Below are positions 26,257 to 38,477 of a stretch of DNA of 64,000 nucleotides, one piece after another. This DNA is from Moringa oleifera (Eukaryota > Streptophyta > Magnoliopsida > Brassicales > Moringaceae). The position numbers and the translations under genes are program-made. Numbering within the stretch: position 1 is the first letter of the stretch; every line of letters begins with the position of its first letter. The DNA lies in NCBI GenBank assembly GCA_021397835.1, contig JAJFZO010000609.1, positions 7,690,001-7,754,000 of the forward strand, in the 5' to 3' direction. The notes below the pieces were generated by a model. That model was not told the DNA's origin. It worked only from the letters and a program-made list of their open reading frames with translations, and searched no databases.

Positions 26257-28111
26257 AATCAGTCTCCAAATGACAAATTTCCTGTTAAGAACTGGGTCAT
26301 CCATCTAATCAAGATTTTGAAAAGAAATGAGATATTGAGCCTTATCGGGGAGAAAATAGATAATCATAATTGCAACCATAGGAATCAAAAGTTTAATGCC
26401 TAAAGGATTTCAAGGCATTGTAGAGTTAATAAAAGATTCTGTGTGGCAGACAAATGCTATGCAAGGAAAATTTTTGGAGGTCTTTGTATCCGACTTTACT
26501 TCCAATCCCTCGCTTTTTAAGAAGATCAGTTAGAGCCCCATGATGATTGGCCCACCAGTTGCATGAAGGAGTAAGATTATGGGTTACAAAGCTTCAATTG
26601 TTCCTTCCATTTCTTTTTAAACATGAAAGGGTTTCAATTCAAGCATTTAGTTTCATAAATGTATCTTCGCTTGCTAACTCCAAAAACTAAGCCGACTAGC
26701 AATTGTTTTTATAAGTTTACGTAACATTGAATGAGTAAAATGATTAAGAATGTGGTGTGTATCGTTTCAAAACATTTTTATCATTTTTTCAATGAAACAA
26801 GATGTTCTGTATTTAATTTTCATTAAACTATAATAAAAATGTCATTTCAAAACAAAAAAAACTTAATTAAATTCTAATTTTAATCTTATAGGTTAATTCT
26901 CATTTTGTTTTTAAAAGCCATAAGAAAAAAATGAAATATTGGATGTTAATAGCTTTTTTTAATAATTTTTAAAATCGAATTACACATTAAAATGATGAAT
27001 TTTCTTGAAAATAATTGCATGCTTTTATAAGATAACAAAAAAAAAAGAAGAAGAAGAAACATGACAATTTGTATAGATAAAATGTTTCTTAAAGAATCTA
27101 AAATAATATCATGAATAATTTTTGAATTTGAAATTCAAAAAATGAAAAATTACGATAATAATATCTTAAACGAAATTACTCATGCCAACATTTCATATTT
27201 TTGATATTATTTAAGGTAACTTCTCTCTCTCAACAAATTCTAACTTTTAAAAATATTTTCAAATAAACTCCAATTTACTGGTTATGTTCAAATTAGACCT
27301 TAGTTCAACATGGTTGAGAAAAATTAAATATTTTTTATTACCAAAATATGTAAAAGAATGACTTAAATAAATTCTATACACCATCTTAAGATCATTCTTC
27401 AAATATTAATAATATTTTATTTATGATTTTTTAAAGAAATATTTAAATTTATGACAGTACTCAGTGTTTGGAAAAAAATTAGTGCTTTTTAATTTGAACT
27501 CAAATTTATAAAAAAATTTCATTGTGAAATCTTTTAAAATTTAAAAATATTTAATTTTAAAAATTTTTCAATGTGATTCAAACTACTCATTAGGAAATAT
27601 TTAAAGAATAAGATAATGTTACTAGAAATGAAAAAAAAAGTACTTATGTCAAAATAATTTCTTATTCAACATTATTAAATTTTCATATTTTAGAGACAGA
27701 ATATTTCATTAAGATAAGTAAAAAAAATTCAAAGGATGAGAATTAATTATCGATTACTAAAAGAAAAATGATATTTTTCTTGTTTATTGTAAAAAATATA
27801 TATTTATAAATAATCAAATAAATATTTTATCATCAAAATAGTAGGTAAAAAATTAATTAATGTTTATAAATATTAAATTAAAAATATTTTTAAAAAATTA
27901 AATTCTGAAGATAATGTAACCAATCGTTCTTCAATGAGGAAAATATTAGCTTGTCATATTAAGAACCTTAATTCCCTCACTTGTCCCACTCATAAAGAAA
28001 TTGTAATTTTTGAGCTATAAATATTTTCCATTCCCATCTTGCTATAGACCATATCATTTCTACACATAAATAAATACATACTTATCTTTTTCCTTGATAA
28101 TTTGCTTTGAA

Positions 28112-28252
28112 ATAGGAACCGAAGAAGATAGCCTTCATGATCGACTTCATCATAGAACTATAACCCCAACCACCTCATTAAGATTTCAAAGTTGTCATTA
28201 TGCTTATTCTAATCCTAGTTCTTATAAGCCTACCCTAGTTAGTTTTTGTTAG
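28112..28252 (+). pseudogene. Array module 7: 46-codon frame, start codon lost
   Basis: TATAAATA is intact at 28016-28023, but the start codon is ATA. The reading frame (IGTEEDSLHDRLHHRT onward) closes at a TAG after 46 codons, in the VSSC block. Confidence 0.45.
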
Positions 28253-30131
28253 TAAAAACAAATCACAGTGGGGCTTCAATCTAGTGATCACCAATCCAAT
28301 ATCAATCTTCAAATGACAAATTTTTTGTCAAGAACTAGGTCATCCATCAAGTTAAAATTTTGAAAAGAAAGGAGACATTGAGTCTTGTAAGGGAGAAAAT
28401 GGATAATCACAATCGCGATCATAGGAATCAAAAGTTTAATAGCTAAAAGATTTCAAGGCAGTGTAGAGTTAATAAGAGATTTCGAGTGGCGGATAAATAC
28501 TATGCAAGGATGAGCTTTTAGAGGTCTCTAGATCCATGTTTACTCCCAATCACTTACTTTTTGGAAAAAATCGTTAGAGCTTCATGACGATTGGCTCACC
28601 AATAACATGAAGGAGTAATATTATAGGGTGTGAAGCTTTAATTATCCCCTCCATTTCTTTTTAAAGAGGAAGAGATTTTCAAATTCAAGCAATTACTTCC
28701 ATACATGTATCTTCGCTTGGTAGCTCCAAAAACTAGATCGACTAGCCATTGTTTTTATAAGTTCGCTTAACATGGAATGAGCAAAATTATTAAGGGTGTG
28801 ATGTATATCATTTCAAAAAGTTTGTAGCTTTTACTGAAATAAGGTGTTATGTATTTTAATTTTGTGAAACTATAATAAAAATGTCATTTCAAGATGTAAA
28901 AATTTTCCAATTAAATTCTAATTTTAACCATATAGGTTAATTCATATTTTGTTTTTAAGGGAAAAAAATCAATTATTGGATATTAATTGGTTTTTGTTAA
29001 TAACATTGAAATTTGAATTACACATTAATATGACGAATTTTTTTAAAATAATTGCAAGTTTTTGTAAGAAAACAAAAAAATTACAATTTGTACAGATAAA
29101 ATGTTTCTTGAAGAATCTAAAATAATATCATGAATAATTTATCAATTTGAAATTCAAAAAATGAAGAATTACAATACTAATATCTTAAAAAGAATTACTC
29201 ATGCCAACATTTCATATCTTTAATATTATTTAGGATAATTTCTCTCTCTTAACAAATTTTAACTTTTAAAAAAGTTTTCAAATAAACTCTAATTTATTAA
29301 TTGTGTTCAAATTGGACCTTAGTTCAAAATAGTTGTGAAAAATCAAATATTTTATATTTACCAAAATATGTAAAAAAATGACTCAAATAAATTTTATATA
29401 ACATTTCAATATCATTCTTCAAATATGAATAATATTTTATTTATGATATACTTATGAAATATTTAAATTTATGAAAGTATTATGTGTTTAGAAAAAATCA
29501 TTTTAGTGCTTTTTAATTTTAATTTTTTAATAATTGGTTAAATATTTTTACAATTGTGAAAAATTTCAACTCAAGTTTCATTGTAAAATATTTTCAAATT
29601 TGAAAATCTTTAATTTTTAAAATTTTTCAATGTGATTTAATTCAATCCAAATTGATATTTGTTTTAGGACTTTTTAAAGCTCATGATTTGTTTGAAGATA
29701 AGAAAATGTGTTAACTCAAACATTAAAATGTTTATCATATATTTATCAAACTATTGTTGCTAACATAAAATAGTAAATATACATATCACTCTAATTTTAA
29801 CTAAATTTTATTGGGAGTTGTTAAGATAGATATGTTAAGTAATAAATTTATATAAAATATCTAAAATATCTCACACCCTTTTGAACAGAAAAAATTGAGA
29901 AATTTTGATTTCAATTAAACCAAACTGATCATTGTGAGAGAAGAAGAGTATCTTGATTTAAAGAATTAGATAATGCAACTAAAAATGAAAAAATATTTAT
30001 TTAGAAATAATTTCTTATACAATACTATAAAGCTTTCATATTTTAAAGAAAGTACATTTCATAAGATAAATAAAAAAATCAAAGTATGAGAATTAATTAT
30101 CGATTATTAACAAAAATTGATATTTTTATTG

Positions 30132-30645
30132 TGTTGGAAATTTGACAACCAGATCCTTAGTTGATGGATCAAATATCAAATCCCTATAACCTGAAAGCAA
30201 CAATAATAAAAGCAAGAAGAAAGTAAACAACCACAGGAACACAAGATTTATAGCGGTTCACCCTCAATTGAGAGTTACATCCACTTTGCAGCCACTGCAG
30301 GAAACCTTTCACTATGAAAATAGATTACAAGATAGATAACTATTTTCCTAGCCCTCACTCTACTAGAATAAAACCCTAGGACTCTTACTCACTCTCTCTA
30401 TTGTGATGTTTACATGGGTAGAAGTCCCCCTTTTATATAGTAGAGCCCAAGGCCAAAAAGATAGATGTGTGAGAATCTCAAGATATCTTTTTAATAAGTA
30501 TATACTCTTTTAAATGAGTATATTCCCTTTCAGATAAGCATATATATCCTTTCAGATAAGTATATGCCCTCTCAGACAAATATATATCTTTTCAGATAAA
30601 TATATACCCTTTTATAGATAAGATTGTCTCCACACATACTTAACA
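30132..30645. mobile_element. Solo LTR (copia-like) with 5-bp target duplication
   Basis: A 514-bp segment interrupts the last array copy exactly within a block that is continuous in the other copies. It starts TGTTGGAAATTTGACA and ends ACTTAACA, and is flanked on both sides by TATTG (30127-30131 and 30646-30650). TG...CA ends plus a 5-bp direct repeat are the signature of LTR integration. The segment is LTR-sized, has no coding sequence and no partner LTR, so it is a solo LTR left by recombination. Inside it are short direct repeats of a CTTTCAGATAAGTATATA-like motif (about 30480-30615) and a TATA-like stretch near 30432. The copia assignment rests on general look only. Confidence 0.88.
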
Positions 30646-30956
30646 TATTGTCTATTGCAAAAAATATATATATTTAAATAATCAAATAAATATTTTATTA
30701 TCAAAATAAGAAGTTAAAATAATTAATTAATATTTATAAATATTAAATCAAAAACATTTTAAAAAATTTAATTCTAAAGATAATGTAACCAATCCTTCTT
30801 GTATGAGAAAGAGATTAGCTTGTCATATTAGGGACTTTAATCCCCTCACTTGTCCCTGGATCACACTAAAAGAGCTTGGGTGGATAAGCTACTAAATGTA
30901 CATGGGCACACCAAGATTTGAAAAATTGAAAGATTAAAGAGATGAGATAGTGTCTA

Positions 30957-31155
30957 TTACTACTAAGAGGATTAAAATTGAAAAGAAATAAAATGACGCA
31001 TAAGGGAATATCGAATGCGTATGCGTGGCATGATCGCATGGGTGTGGTTGCAATGCTACTACTAAGAGGATTAAAATTGAAAAGAAAGAAGATAAGACCT
31101 AAAAGAATATCGAATGCATATACGCGACGTGGTTGTGACTGTGACGCGACTGGTT
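30957..31155. repeat. Two tandem units of about 99 bp
   Basis: TACTAAGAGGATTAAAATTG begins at 30961 and again at 31060. Both are followed by AAAGAA, an ATATCGAATGC block and a CG-containing stretch. It is a simple local duplication just right of the 2.45-kb array. Confidence 0.85.
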
Positions 31156-33403
31156 TTCCAAGATAGACGAGCACGGATTAGGTTAATGCTTCTCAAGTTA
31201 AAAGAAAAAAAAATAAAAAATTGTGCCTCAGTGAGTGTATTGTATGAATAAATGACTTAATAAAGAGATTAAAAGGAAAAAAATTATGATTAATAATTAA
31301 TTAATTAAATTGATTAATAAATAAAATTAATTAATTATTAAAATTAAAAATTAATTTTTTAATTAATTTAATTTAAAAAAATTTTAATCGAAACCAATAG
31401 AAAACAAAAAAAATCAATTTTTATAAATTAATTTATAATCAAAAATTTAAAAAATTAAATGAAATTAACCAAAATCGATTCGATTTATCGATTTTTTTTA
31501 TTTTTAATTGAATTTTGCTCGGAAATTGCTGCCAACTCCACTTCTAAGGGAATATGGTATTATGCCCTAATCATCTCTGGCATTTCCTCCCTAATATCAA
31601 TGGCGGTGTTAGCATACACCGTCATATCCAAGGCAATTTCCTCAAACACTGTAACTATTTTAGTCGACTCCCTTCCCCCTCAATTTCAACCTTATTACTC
31701 ATGCCTACTCAACATAAAAATAGAATAGTAATCTGAGAGAAGAAAAACTCGTCAAAAGAGAAGATGAGACATGCAATTAATAGGTGGAAAAGTGAGCAAA
31801 CAAGACCGGCAAGCAAAGTCTAAAAGAACGATCGACAACTTTCACCAAATTAAGAGTAATCGAAGGCTGGAACATCGAAGAACAATGACAAGCTAGAGAG
31901 GCGAAGTGAGAATAGGAACGTTTTGGAACTGCAATTACCCCTCAACGATGACACTAAGCCGCAAAAACCATAACATTTCTGATATGACAATTCAAACGAC
32001 ACCACGTGGCGCCACAATACAGACAGGCACGAAGTTGTCAAATCAAATGATGAACGACAGCGTTTCGCACATGCATACCAACAATTGCCCAACACAACAC
32101 CGTTTAAGCCATACACAGCCTCCTCGCATCCTCAAAAGAAAACTCGTTTAACCCAGTTCGGTATCTAGGATTGCCCATGGTTCAGCCCTACTTTCCACAT
32201 TTGGGGGGAAGGGAAGTGTTGTACCCATTGTAGACATACCACCAATTGAAGGATGACATGTCATTGAAACCAATCTGGACCAATCGAACATCCCACGTCA
32301 GTAGTATCGCACCTCAGTCAGGCAACTTGCCTACCACGAAGGCTCAGCCTTACCTAGCGATGGTGATCGAACTCTTCACATCAGTCGTGATATTGCCACT
32401 TTGTTTAGAAGTAGTTACTACCAATTGGCCTTAGAAATCCGAATCAACCCGAATTTCTCAAGATTACTCACCATACCCGTCATGAAAGATCCTCCAACGT
32501 CTTCTTCGTCGATAATCCCTGACATGATACCTCCAAATCAAGAGTTTCCATGAATCCCAAAATAAAAAAAATTCCAATCCCAGATCTTATAAAAGACACA
32601 AATAATTCTTCTTTTAATTTTTAATATTCACTTAATGATCAAATACTAATTAAACATGGAAGGTATACTCTTTTACAAGTTACATAACCCAATTCCGATC
32701 GAAGTTCAAGAACAGCTTTTGAATGATAACAGATTCATAACACCTACAGTATTATATTGATAAGACCTAATCGTTATCTATGAGCATGAATAGTTTACAC
32801 TTTTGAATGAGGTCATCAATGATGCATGGAAAACTGATGTCTCGAAAACGAATAAGAGATTAAAATATAGTTGAATTGCATAGGATATGGTCGTGACGAT
32901 CCAGGCATCAGTTTTCTATGGAAGAAATGATAGTTTATGATAAAGTAATGAAGATAATGTTGCCTACCTTTTCTTCCACTTTGAAACGTGTGAACCTTTC
33001 TGGACTTTTCAAATCTTTCTCAATATAATACTGTTTTCTGCGCCAGAAGAATCTTAGCCTTAAGAAAATCAAGCCCCACATGCTCTAAGGGAGTCTTCTG
33101 CCCCTTGGAAGGCACCGACTGTAACAGAGCAAACTGCTTCAGATGATAGGTGTATCAGCTGGCAAACAAGTACAGTAAGATTAAATAAGGAAGAAAAGTT
33201 GGATAACCTATTGTAATTTCGCTTAAGGAGGGAGTGGAAAAGTGATTAAAAAGGGAAGATTCAAAGAAGGGCCTTTGACATGCCCATTGCCTTGTGCATT
33301 TTCTGACCTCAGACCTCTGCAGATGAACAAAACCTCGCCCAGCTTCTCAGGAGTTTAGTTTTCGTAGTATTCTTATCTTGGAACAGGGAGAACCTTTTCT
33401 GCC
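31156..33403. other. Intergenic, no gene recognised
   Basis: AT-rich low-complexity DNA (about 31200-31500), then more balanced sequence (31500-32600) with short open frames on both strands, none resembling a known protein. The last 400 bp are the presumed promoter and leader of the downstream dioxygenase; I could not fix a TATA box there. Confidence 0.5.
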
Positions 33404-35976
33404 ATGGAAGTATCAACATTCAAAACTGTTCAAGAGCTGATCATGACTGGGGAAGAACTACCAGAACTTAAAAGATATACCCATAATGACGATGACCACA
33501 GAGTCATAGATGCATCTCCCCCGCAGATGAGGATTCCCCTTGTTGATCTTGGTCTCCTTACATCTTCGTCAACATCAACAAGCAGGGAAGAGCTTGAGAA
33601 ACTACGATCAGCAATTAGCTCATGTGGCTGTTTTCAGGTCTGAACTCATAGCCCTTGTCTGCTCATATCAATCGCTGTCATGTTTGTATACAAAGTTATT
33701 TTGCTTTCACCCGAGGATCTGCTTCAGCAAAGGTAAAGCAGAACTGATGATTTTTATGCTAATCAGTTTATGCTAGTCTAGTCAGCCTGAAATCTCAGAT
33801 TTCATACAGTTTCAAAAACTGAACTTCACAGAGAATTAACAAACCATTAAAATATAAACCTAAAAGGGTACAAGAAATGCATTATGCAATGAGTAAGATC
33901 AAGAATTTGAGTTTAGGTGGTTATGGCTACTTCTAGCTTTCAAATGTGATTCTATTAGCACAGATTCTAGAGCTGAAGAAATTGTAAACTGCAGAGGAAA
34001 GAAATAGACAAGACTAAGGTTAGATGATTATTGATTCTTCAAGGAAGCATGATATATTTATATCCATGTTTCATGCTTCTTTTTATGAATTTCCTTGTCT
34101 ACTCCATGTTTGCATTTCATAAGTTAAACTGTGTACCCAAGAGTTGGTTCTGAGTGTCAGGTCATCAACCATGGAATTACAACTTCATTCCTGGACAAAC
34201 TGCGGGAAGTTACCAAGCAATTTTTTGCACTTCCATTGGAAGTGAAGCAGAGATACTCAAGAGAAGTTGGCAGCATTGAAGGTTATGGAAATGACATGAT
34301 TCTCTCAGAGTATCAGACACTTGATTGGAGTGATCGATTGTATCTTACAGTTTACCCAGAAGATCAGCGAATGCTCAAGTTCTGGCCTGAAAATCCTGAA
34401 TTCTTCAGGTAAATTCTAACCATAGATCTTTCTAATCCTTTGTTGAGGCACTTTACATGGAAATCTGAATGATTATGACATAAAAATATGAAATGTTTGT
34501 AAATCCCAAGGTTTGGCCACAGATTTTTTTCAGGCTTTAACAGTTCTTATGTGATAAATTAAATATGAAATAAACTTGAGATATCAAAATCCTCTCCGCA
34601 TAAAACTTCTAAAATCTCGTCTGTTTTAAAGTATTCCAGTCCATATATTTAGTTTATCAATTGAAAAGATATCACAAATTTTTACTGCATATGTTACATT
34701 AGCTCAAGCTCTTAAATAATATGGAAAATCTTTTGGAACTCTGAAATCTAAAATAAAATCACTGAAAACATCAGCATGGTGCCTCATTAGCTGCAAAATG
34801 TTGATAATGCAGCACTGATGTGTTGCTTGCATTTTATGTCTGTAATGATGCGTTGATGACGTGGTGTTAAAGAGCCTTTTTTGTCAAATATCTCAAGATT
34901 ATCACAGACAAAGCAACATAGCATATAACAGTTCAAAATGTCAAACACTTAAGTTTTCAAATGAAGAAGACTAATAAATAATGCCTCAATCTTGGAACTG
35001 AATATGGATTCGTAAGGCTATGAGATCATCACCTTAGCTTTCAGGGCATTCTGTGTCAGCTATTGCCATGTCTATGTCCCTGCAGTTGATCCAAGTGGCT
35101 ATTTATCATGTTAGAGCAGGAGACAGAAAATAAGAGAGACCGAGAAAATGAGAGAGACCAGGAGAACCAATGTCAAACACAAAAATTAACTCTTTAATGG
35201 TTGCTGCAGGGAAATTCTGCATGATTATACCATGAAGTTACAACTGATAGCTGAACAACTCCTTAAGGCCATGGCAAAGTCGCTGGACTTGGAAGATAAC
35301 TGCTTCTTGGACCAGTACGGGGAACAGGCAAAGATGTATGCGAGATTCAACTTCTATCCCCCATGTCCAAGGCCTGATCAAGTTCTTGGTGTCAAAGCCC
35401 ATGCAGATGGATCAGCAATAACCATATTGTTGCAAGACAAAGAAGTGGAAGGGCTTCAGTTCCAGAAAGATGATCAGTGGCTTAGAGCTCCAATTGTGCC
35501 TCAAGCTCTTCTGGTTAACGTTGGTGATCAAGTAGAGGTAATCACTAATTAGATTATCAATAAGAGATTAAATCAACATGGTCAAACGAATTTTGAGGGA
35601 GCCTTGCTTGCTTGTTTGACAACACCTCTGTTAGGAAATAATGTTATTAGTTCGTGTTAACAGAATTATGTCATATAATCCAGGGAACTCAGTAATTGAA
35701 AGTTTACTTACATTGCTTGCGTGACAATTTTACTTGCAGATAATGAGTAATGGACTGTTCAAGAGCCCAGTGCACAGGGTGGTGACGAACTCAGAAAGGG
35801 AGAGGATTTCTCTTGCTGTGTTCTGCATTCCAGATTCAGAGAAAGAGATAAAACCAGTGGACAAGCTGATCAATGAGACAAGGCCAAGATTGTACAAGAC
35901 AGTGAAAAATTATGTGGATATCTATTTTCAGTATTACCAGCAGGGAAGGAGACCAATAGAAGCAGCAAGAATTTGA
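33404..35976 (+). CDS. 2-oxoglutarate/Fe(II)-dependent dioxygenase, SRG1 / S-norcoclaurine synthase 1-like
   Basis: Four exons, 33404-33637, 34161-34408, 35210-35537 and 35740-35976, encode 348 residues, a normal length for the plant DOXC class. An N-terminal DIOX_N domain (about residues 43-150, with SCGCFQVINHG) precedes the 2OG-Fe(II) oxygenase core. Iron ligands are His225 and Asp227 (HADGS) and His282 (SPVHRVVTN); Arg292 and Ser294 (RIS) should bind 2-oxoglutarate. The FNFYPPCPRPDQVLG block is typical. All introns are GT-AG, and their number and placement fit the SRG1 group. These enzymes hydroxylate or demethylate specialised metabolites in the cytosol. The substrate cannot be told from sequence; annotations such as S-norcoclaurine synthase 1-like or codeine demethylase-like reflect similarity only. 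The gene appears intact. Confidence 0.92.
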
Positions 35977-38099
35977 TTCACTCCAATGTTGTGATCAGAT
36001 TTCTTAGTTCGACTTTTAAACAGACATCAAAATTTGAGCATGCATAAAAATTCGAAAGCAGAAAAGAAATCAGGCATTGAACAGTAGTTGAAGAAAATCA
36101 AGAGGCATGTATCTTTCCTAGGTTGAACTAAATCACTCAAAACAAAACTTCTCAAGTTGAAAAGGGAGATGAGTAAACTCATAGACAGTACATTGTTCTC
36201 GCCCTTACGTATTGATGTTAATCTGAAGTTCTCCCGTAATAAATTATCTAGCTCCAATACAGAGTAGAAAAGTAAATTATCAGCTGCAATGTCACCAGGG
36301 ATGCCTTTGGGTGCAGATTCTTTAGATCCAGTCATTATCATCAAACTCTAGAGGCAGCAATCAGACATTGTCAAGGTAATAAAGATGCAACAGAAATCAG
36401 ATGACAGAAAAGCCACAATCTTGGCCTCATCTTGCTTCTACTTGCAGGTGCAGAAGACTTCAGATTTCAGGATTTAAGGCAGAGAGTTTGATCAGTGTAA
36501 TTTTGGGCATGATTTCAGAACTCTTTATCCAGATATGGAGGGTTAAAGAGCTCCAAGTCAGAGAAGGTTGAAGAGTCGAGTTCCCTAGCAGGTAAAGGAC
36601 CAAAAACAAATGAAAGTAGATCATGTGAAGGAAATGTATAATATCAACAATCTTGGGATGCTGACACCAATTAATCAAACCACATGGTGATGCAAGGAAG
36701 ACAGTAGAGGCAGCCAAAACAAGGTGAGTTTAACCCCCAGCTGCTCAAATTCTGTTTGAAAATCCATTGTAATCACTACAATTGGATCTCTGCATAACTC
36801 TAAAACCATTATCTTACTTTCCGGCCAAGTGAATCACAAGAAAGATACAATGAAGGCACCTAGTGGAAAAATTGCAAGCAGCATTTAGGATTTTCTTTTT
36901 AAAACTCAGTGAACTGCAACAGTCAGAGACAAAAAAGAAAGAATTCTAAGTTGGATTCGCATGCATCGTAGTTGACAATAGCCATTGGTAGATAGTTGTT
37001 GCAAAGATGAAGTAGCAACATATAGAATGGCAGTTATTGTTGTGCAAGCTGTTTCTTTGACATGGGTCCCCCCATAAACCCTATTCAATGCAGTACATGA
37101 CCAAATAAATTATACATTATGTTTTGCAGACAACATATGACCATATTTTAAAGACAGCATTGAATAGGACAACTGACAGATCATGGCCATCCTCAATTTA
37201 ATCAAAGCCCAAACTGTCAAAACAGGAAAGAAAAGCAGAGTCACTGAGATGAAAATGGCCGGTAAATAATTACTAAAATTTCTTTATTCATGTGAATGAA
37301 TATATTTTAAAGACAGTATTGAATAGGAAATCTGACACATCATGGCCATTGTCAATTTAATTAAGCCCAAATTGTCAAAGCAGAAAAGAAAAGCACAGTC
37401 ATTTAGATGAAAATGGGTGGTAAATAATTACTACAATTTCTTTATTCATGTGAATGAACAGAAGGATGTCAAAGGACTTCCTCTAATCGGCGCAAGTGAA
37501 TTTCCAAAATTTAAACCCAAATACATAGAAAAAAAAAAAAAAAACTTATCTGGTAGACTATTAATAGTTCGACCCACCCTTTTCCTCCAATGGAATTCAT
37601 AAAATGAGCTTAACAAGACTTTCAAAGAAAAAAAACAAAGATGACTGTTTAGCTCAAACCACGGGATCAGAGAATCGTGGCTTTAATCACCATAGTGACA
37701 TCTATTCTATTTTGGCCATCTTGTTCCTTGTAATGCCTTCAATTGTAGTCATACAACTTCCTCACTGGTGCATCTGTTAGGAGATCAACAAACCATATTC
37801 AGCAACACAACCCTTATCTTATCATCAAGCAATGCTACAGTTAGGAAATTGAAATGGATCTTTGAGGGATTAAAGGGATGCATAAAGATTGGGACACCTC
37901 CAATAATGTTTCAATCCACTGATTCCAACAAGCTACAACAATAAATTTACTATATCAAAATAGGTTACTAAAACAACCAGAAAAGCTTTGGAGTTCTTGA
38001 CCATGAAAGAACCATTAAGCAAGGTGAAGAAACTAATTAAACCTATTGATGCAGTGAAAGGAATAATCACAACTTACCCACAAGGCAATGATGTTGATC
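35977..38099. other. Convergent intergenic region between dioxygenase and arogenate dehydrogenase
   Basis: It contains the 3' ends of two convergent genes and the 159-bp duplication near 37143-37460. The remaining short frames on both strands show no recognisable protein. No RNA gene is seen. Confidence 0.55.
37143..37460. repeat. Tandem duplication of about 159 bp
   Basis: ATATTTTAAAGACAG starts at 37143 and again at 37302. Both are followed by TTGAATAGGA, CATGGCCAT, a CAATTTAAT block, AAAAGAAAAGCA and TTTCTTTATTCATGTGAATG. The units are adjacent and moderately diverged. Confidence 0.85.
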
Positions 38100-38477
38100 T
38101 TAGTTGTTTCGGAAAGTAAGTGTCTCTAAAGAAGATGCCAATACAGGTTGAGATAACTCTGGCAATGCAGGTTTCTCCTTCCTAACTTCTAACTGATCTG
38201 CATCTCCAAACAGTTCCTTCCGAAGAACACCATGCAATTGCCCAAAGAGTTGCTTCTTCAATGATTCAAAAGCCAGATCCAACCTCTCTAGTTGCTCCAT
38301 TGCATTTACATTATACATGAATAAGCCATAGTAAAGATCAAAGCTATCTCCAGATGTATTTTGCACCAAATTCAACAAAGTTTCATAGCCTTTCGTGTTA
38401 ATTGGTGTTGACTCCAAATGCAACTTCTCCAGAATCCTTCCCACTGTGTGTGTGATGAACTGTGAACCTGCTGCATA
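38100..38477 (-). pseudogene. Out-of-frame remainder of arogenate dehydrogenase domain 2
   Basis: Beyond the frameshift the second domain continues in another frame with full conservation. It reads YAAGSQFITHTVGRILE, STPINTKGYETLLNLV, SFDLYYGLFMYN and LERLDLAFESLKKQLFGQ, and ends at a stop at 38100-38102. With two bases fewer at 38478-38482 the gene would encode about 686 residues. The absence of any other lesion in these 125 codons means the break is recent, or is a sequence error. Confidence 0.85.

Larger units (their letters stand above)
13445..30855. repeat. Tandem array of about eight copies of a ~2.45-kb unit of unknown family
   Basis: The landmark AATCTAGTGATCA and its variants recurs at about 13485, 14749, 17229, 18860, 21306, 23764, 26233 and 28277, always in the same orientation and followed by the same ordered blocks. 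Full units measure about 2450-2480 bp (14749-17229, 18860-21306, 21306-23764, 23764-26233). The first, third and seventh units are shorter (about 1.27, 1.63 and 2.04 kb) through internal deletions in the AT-rich half. The last unit carries a 519-bp LTR insertion. Each unit has a moderately GC-richer block of about 0.9 kb (TATA-like site, leader, short frame, downstream conserved block) and a very AT-rich block of about 1.5 kb. The array begins inside the short frame (near 13445) and ends about 150 bp before where the next TATA would stand (30855). I recognise no transposase, reverse transcriptase, Rep protein or known satellite. Confidence 0.9.

Noticed and set aside
13445..30855. Array read as integrated copies of a small circular ssDNA virus because of the ~2.5-kb unit
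   Set aside because: No Rep-like reading frame, no coat-like frame and no TAATATTAC origin in a stem-loop; the similar TAATATTAT occurrences are ordinary AT-rich sequence.
31459..32434. Short frames on both strands as a gene
   Set aside because: No splice-joined frame, domain or family resemblance could be found.
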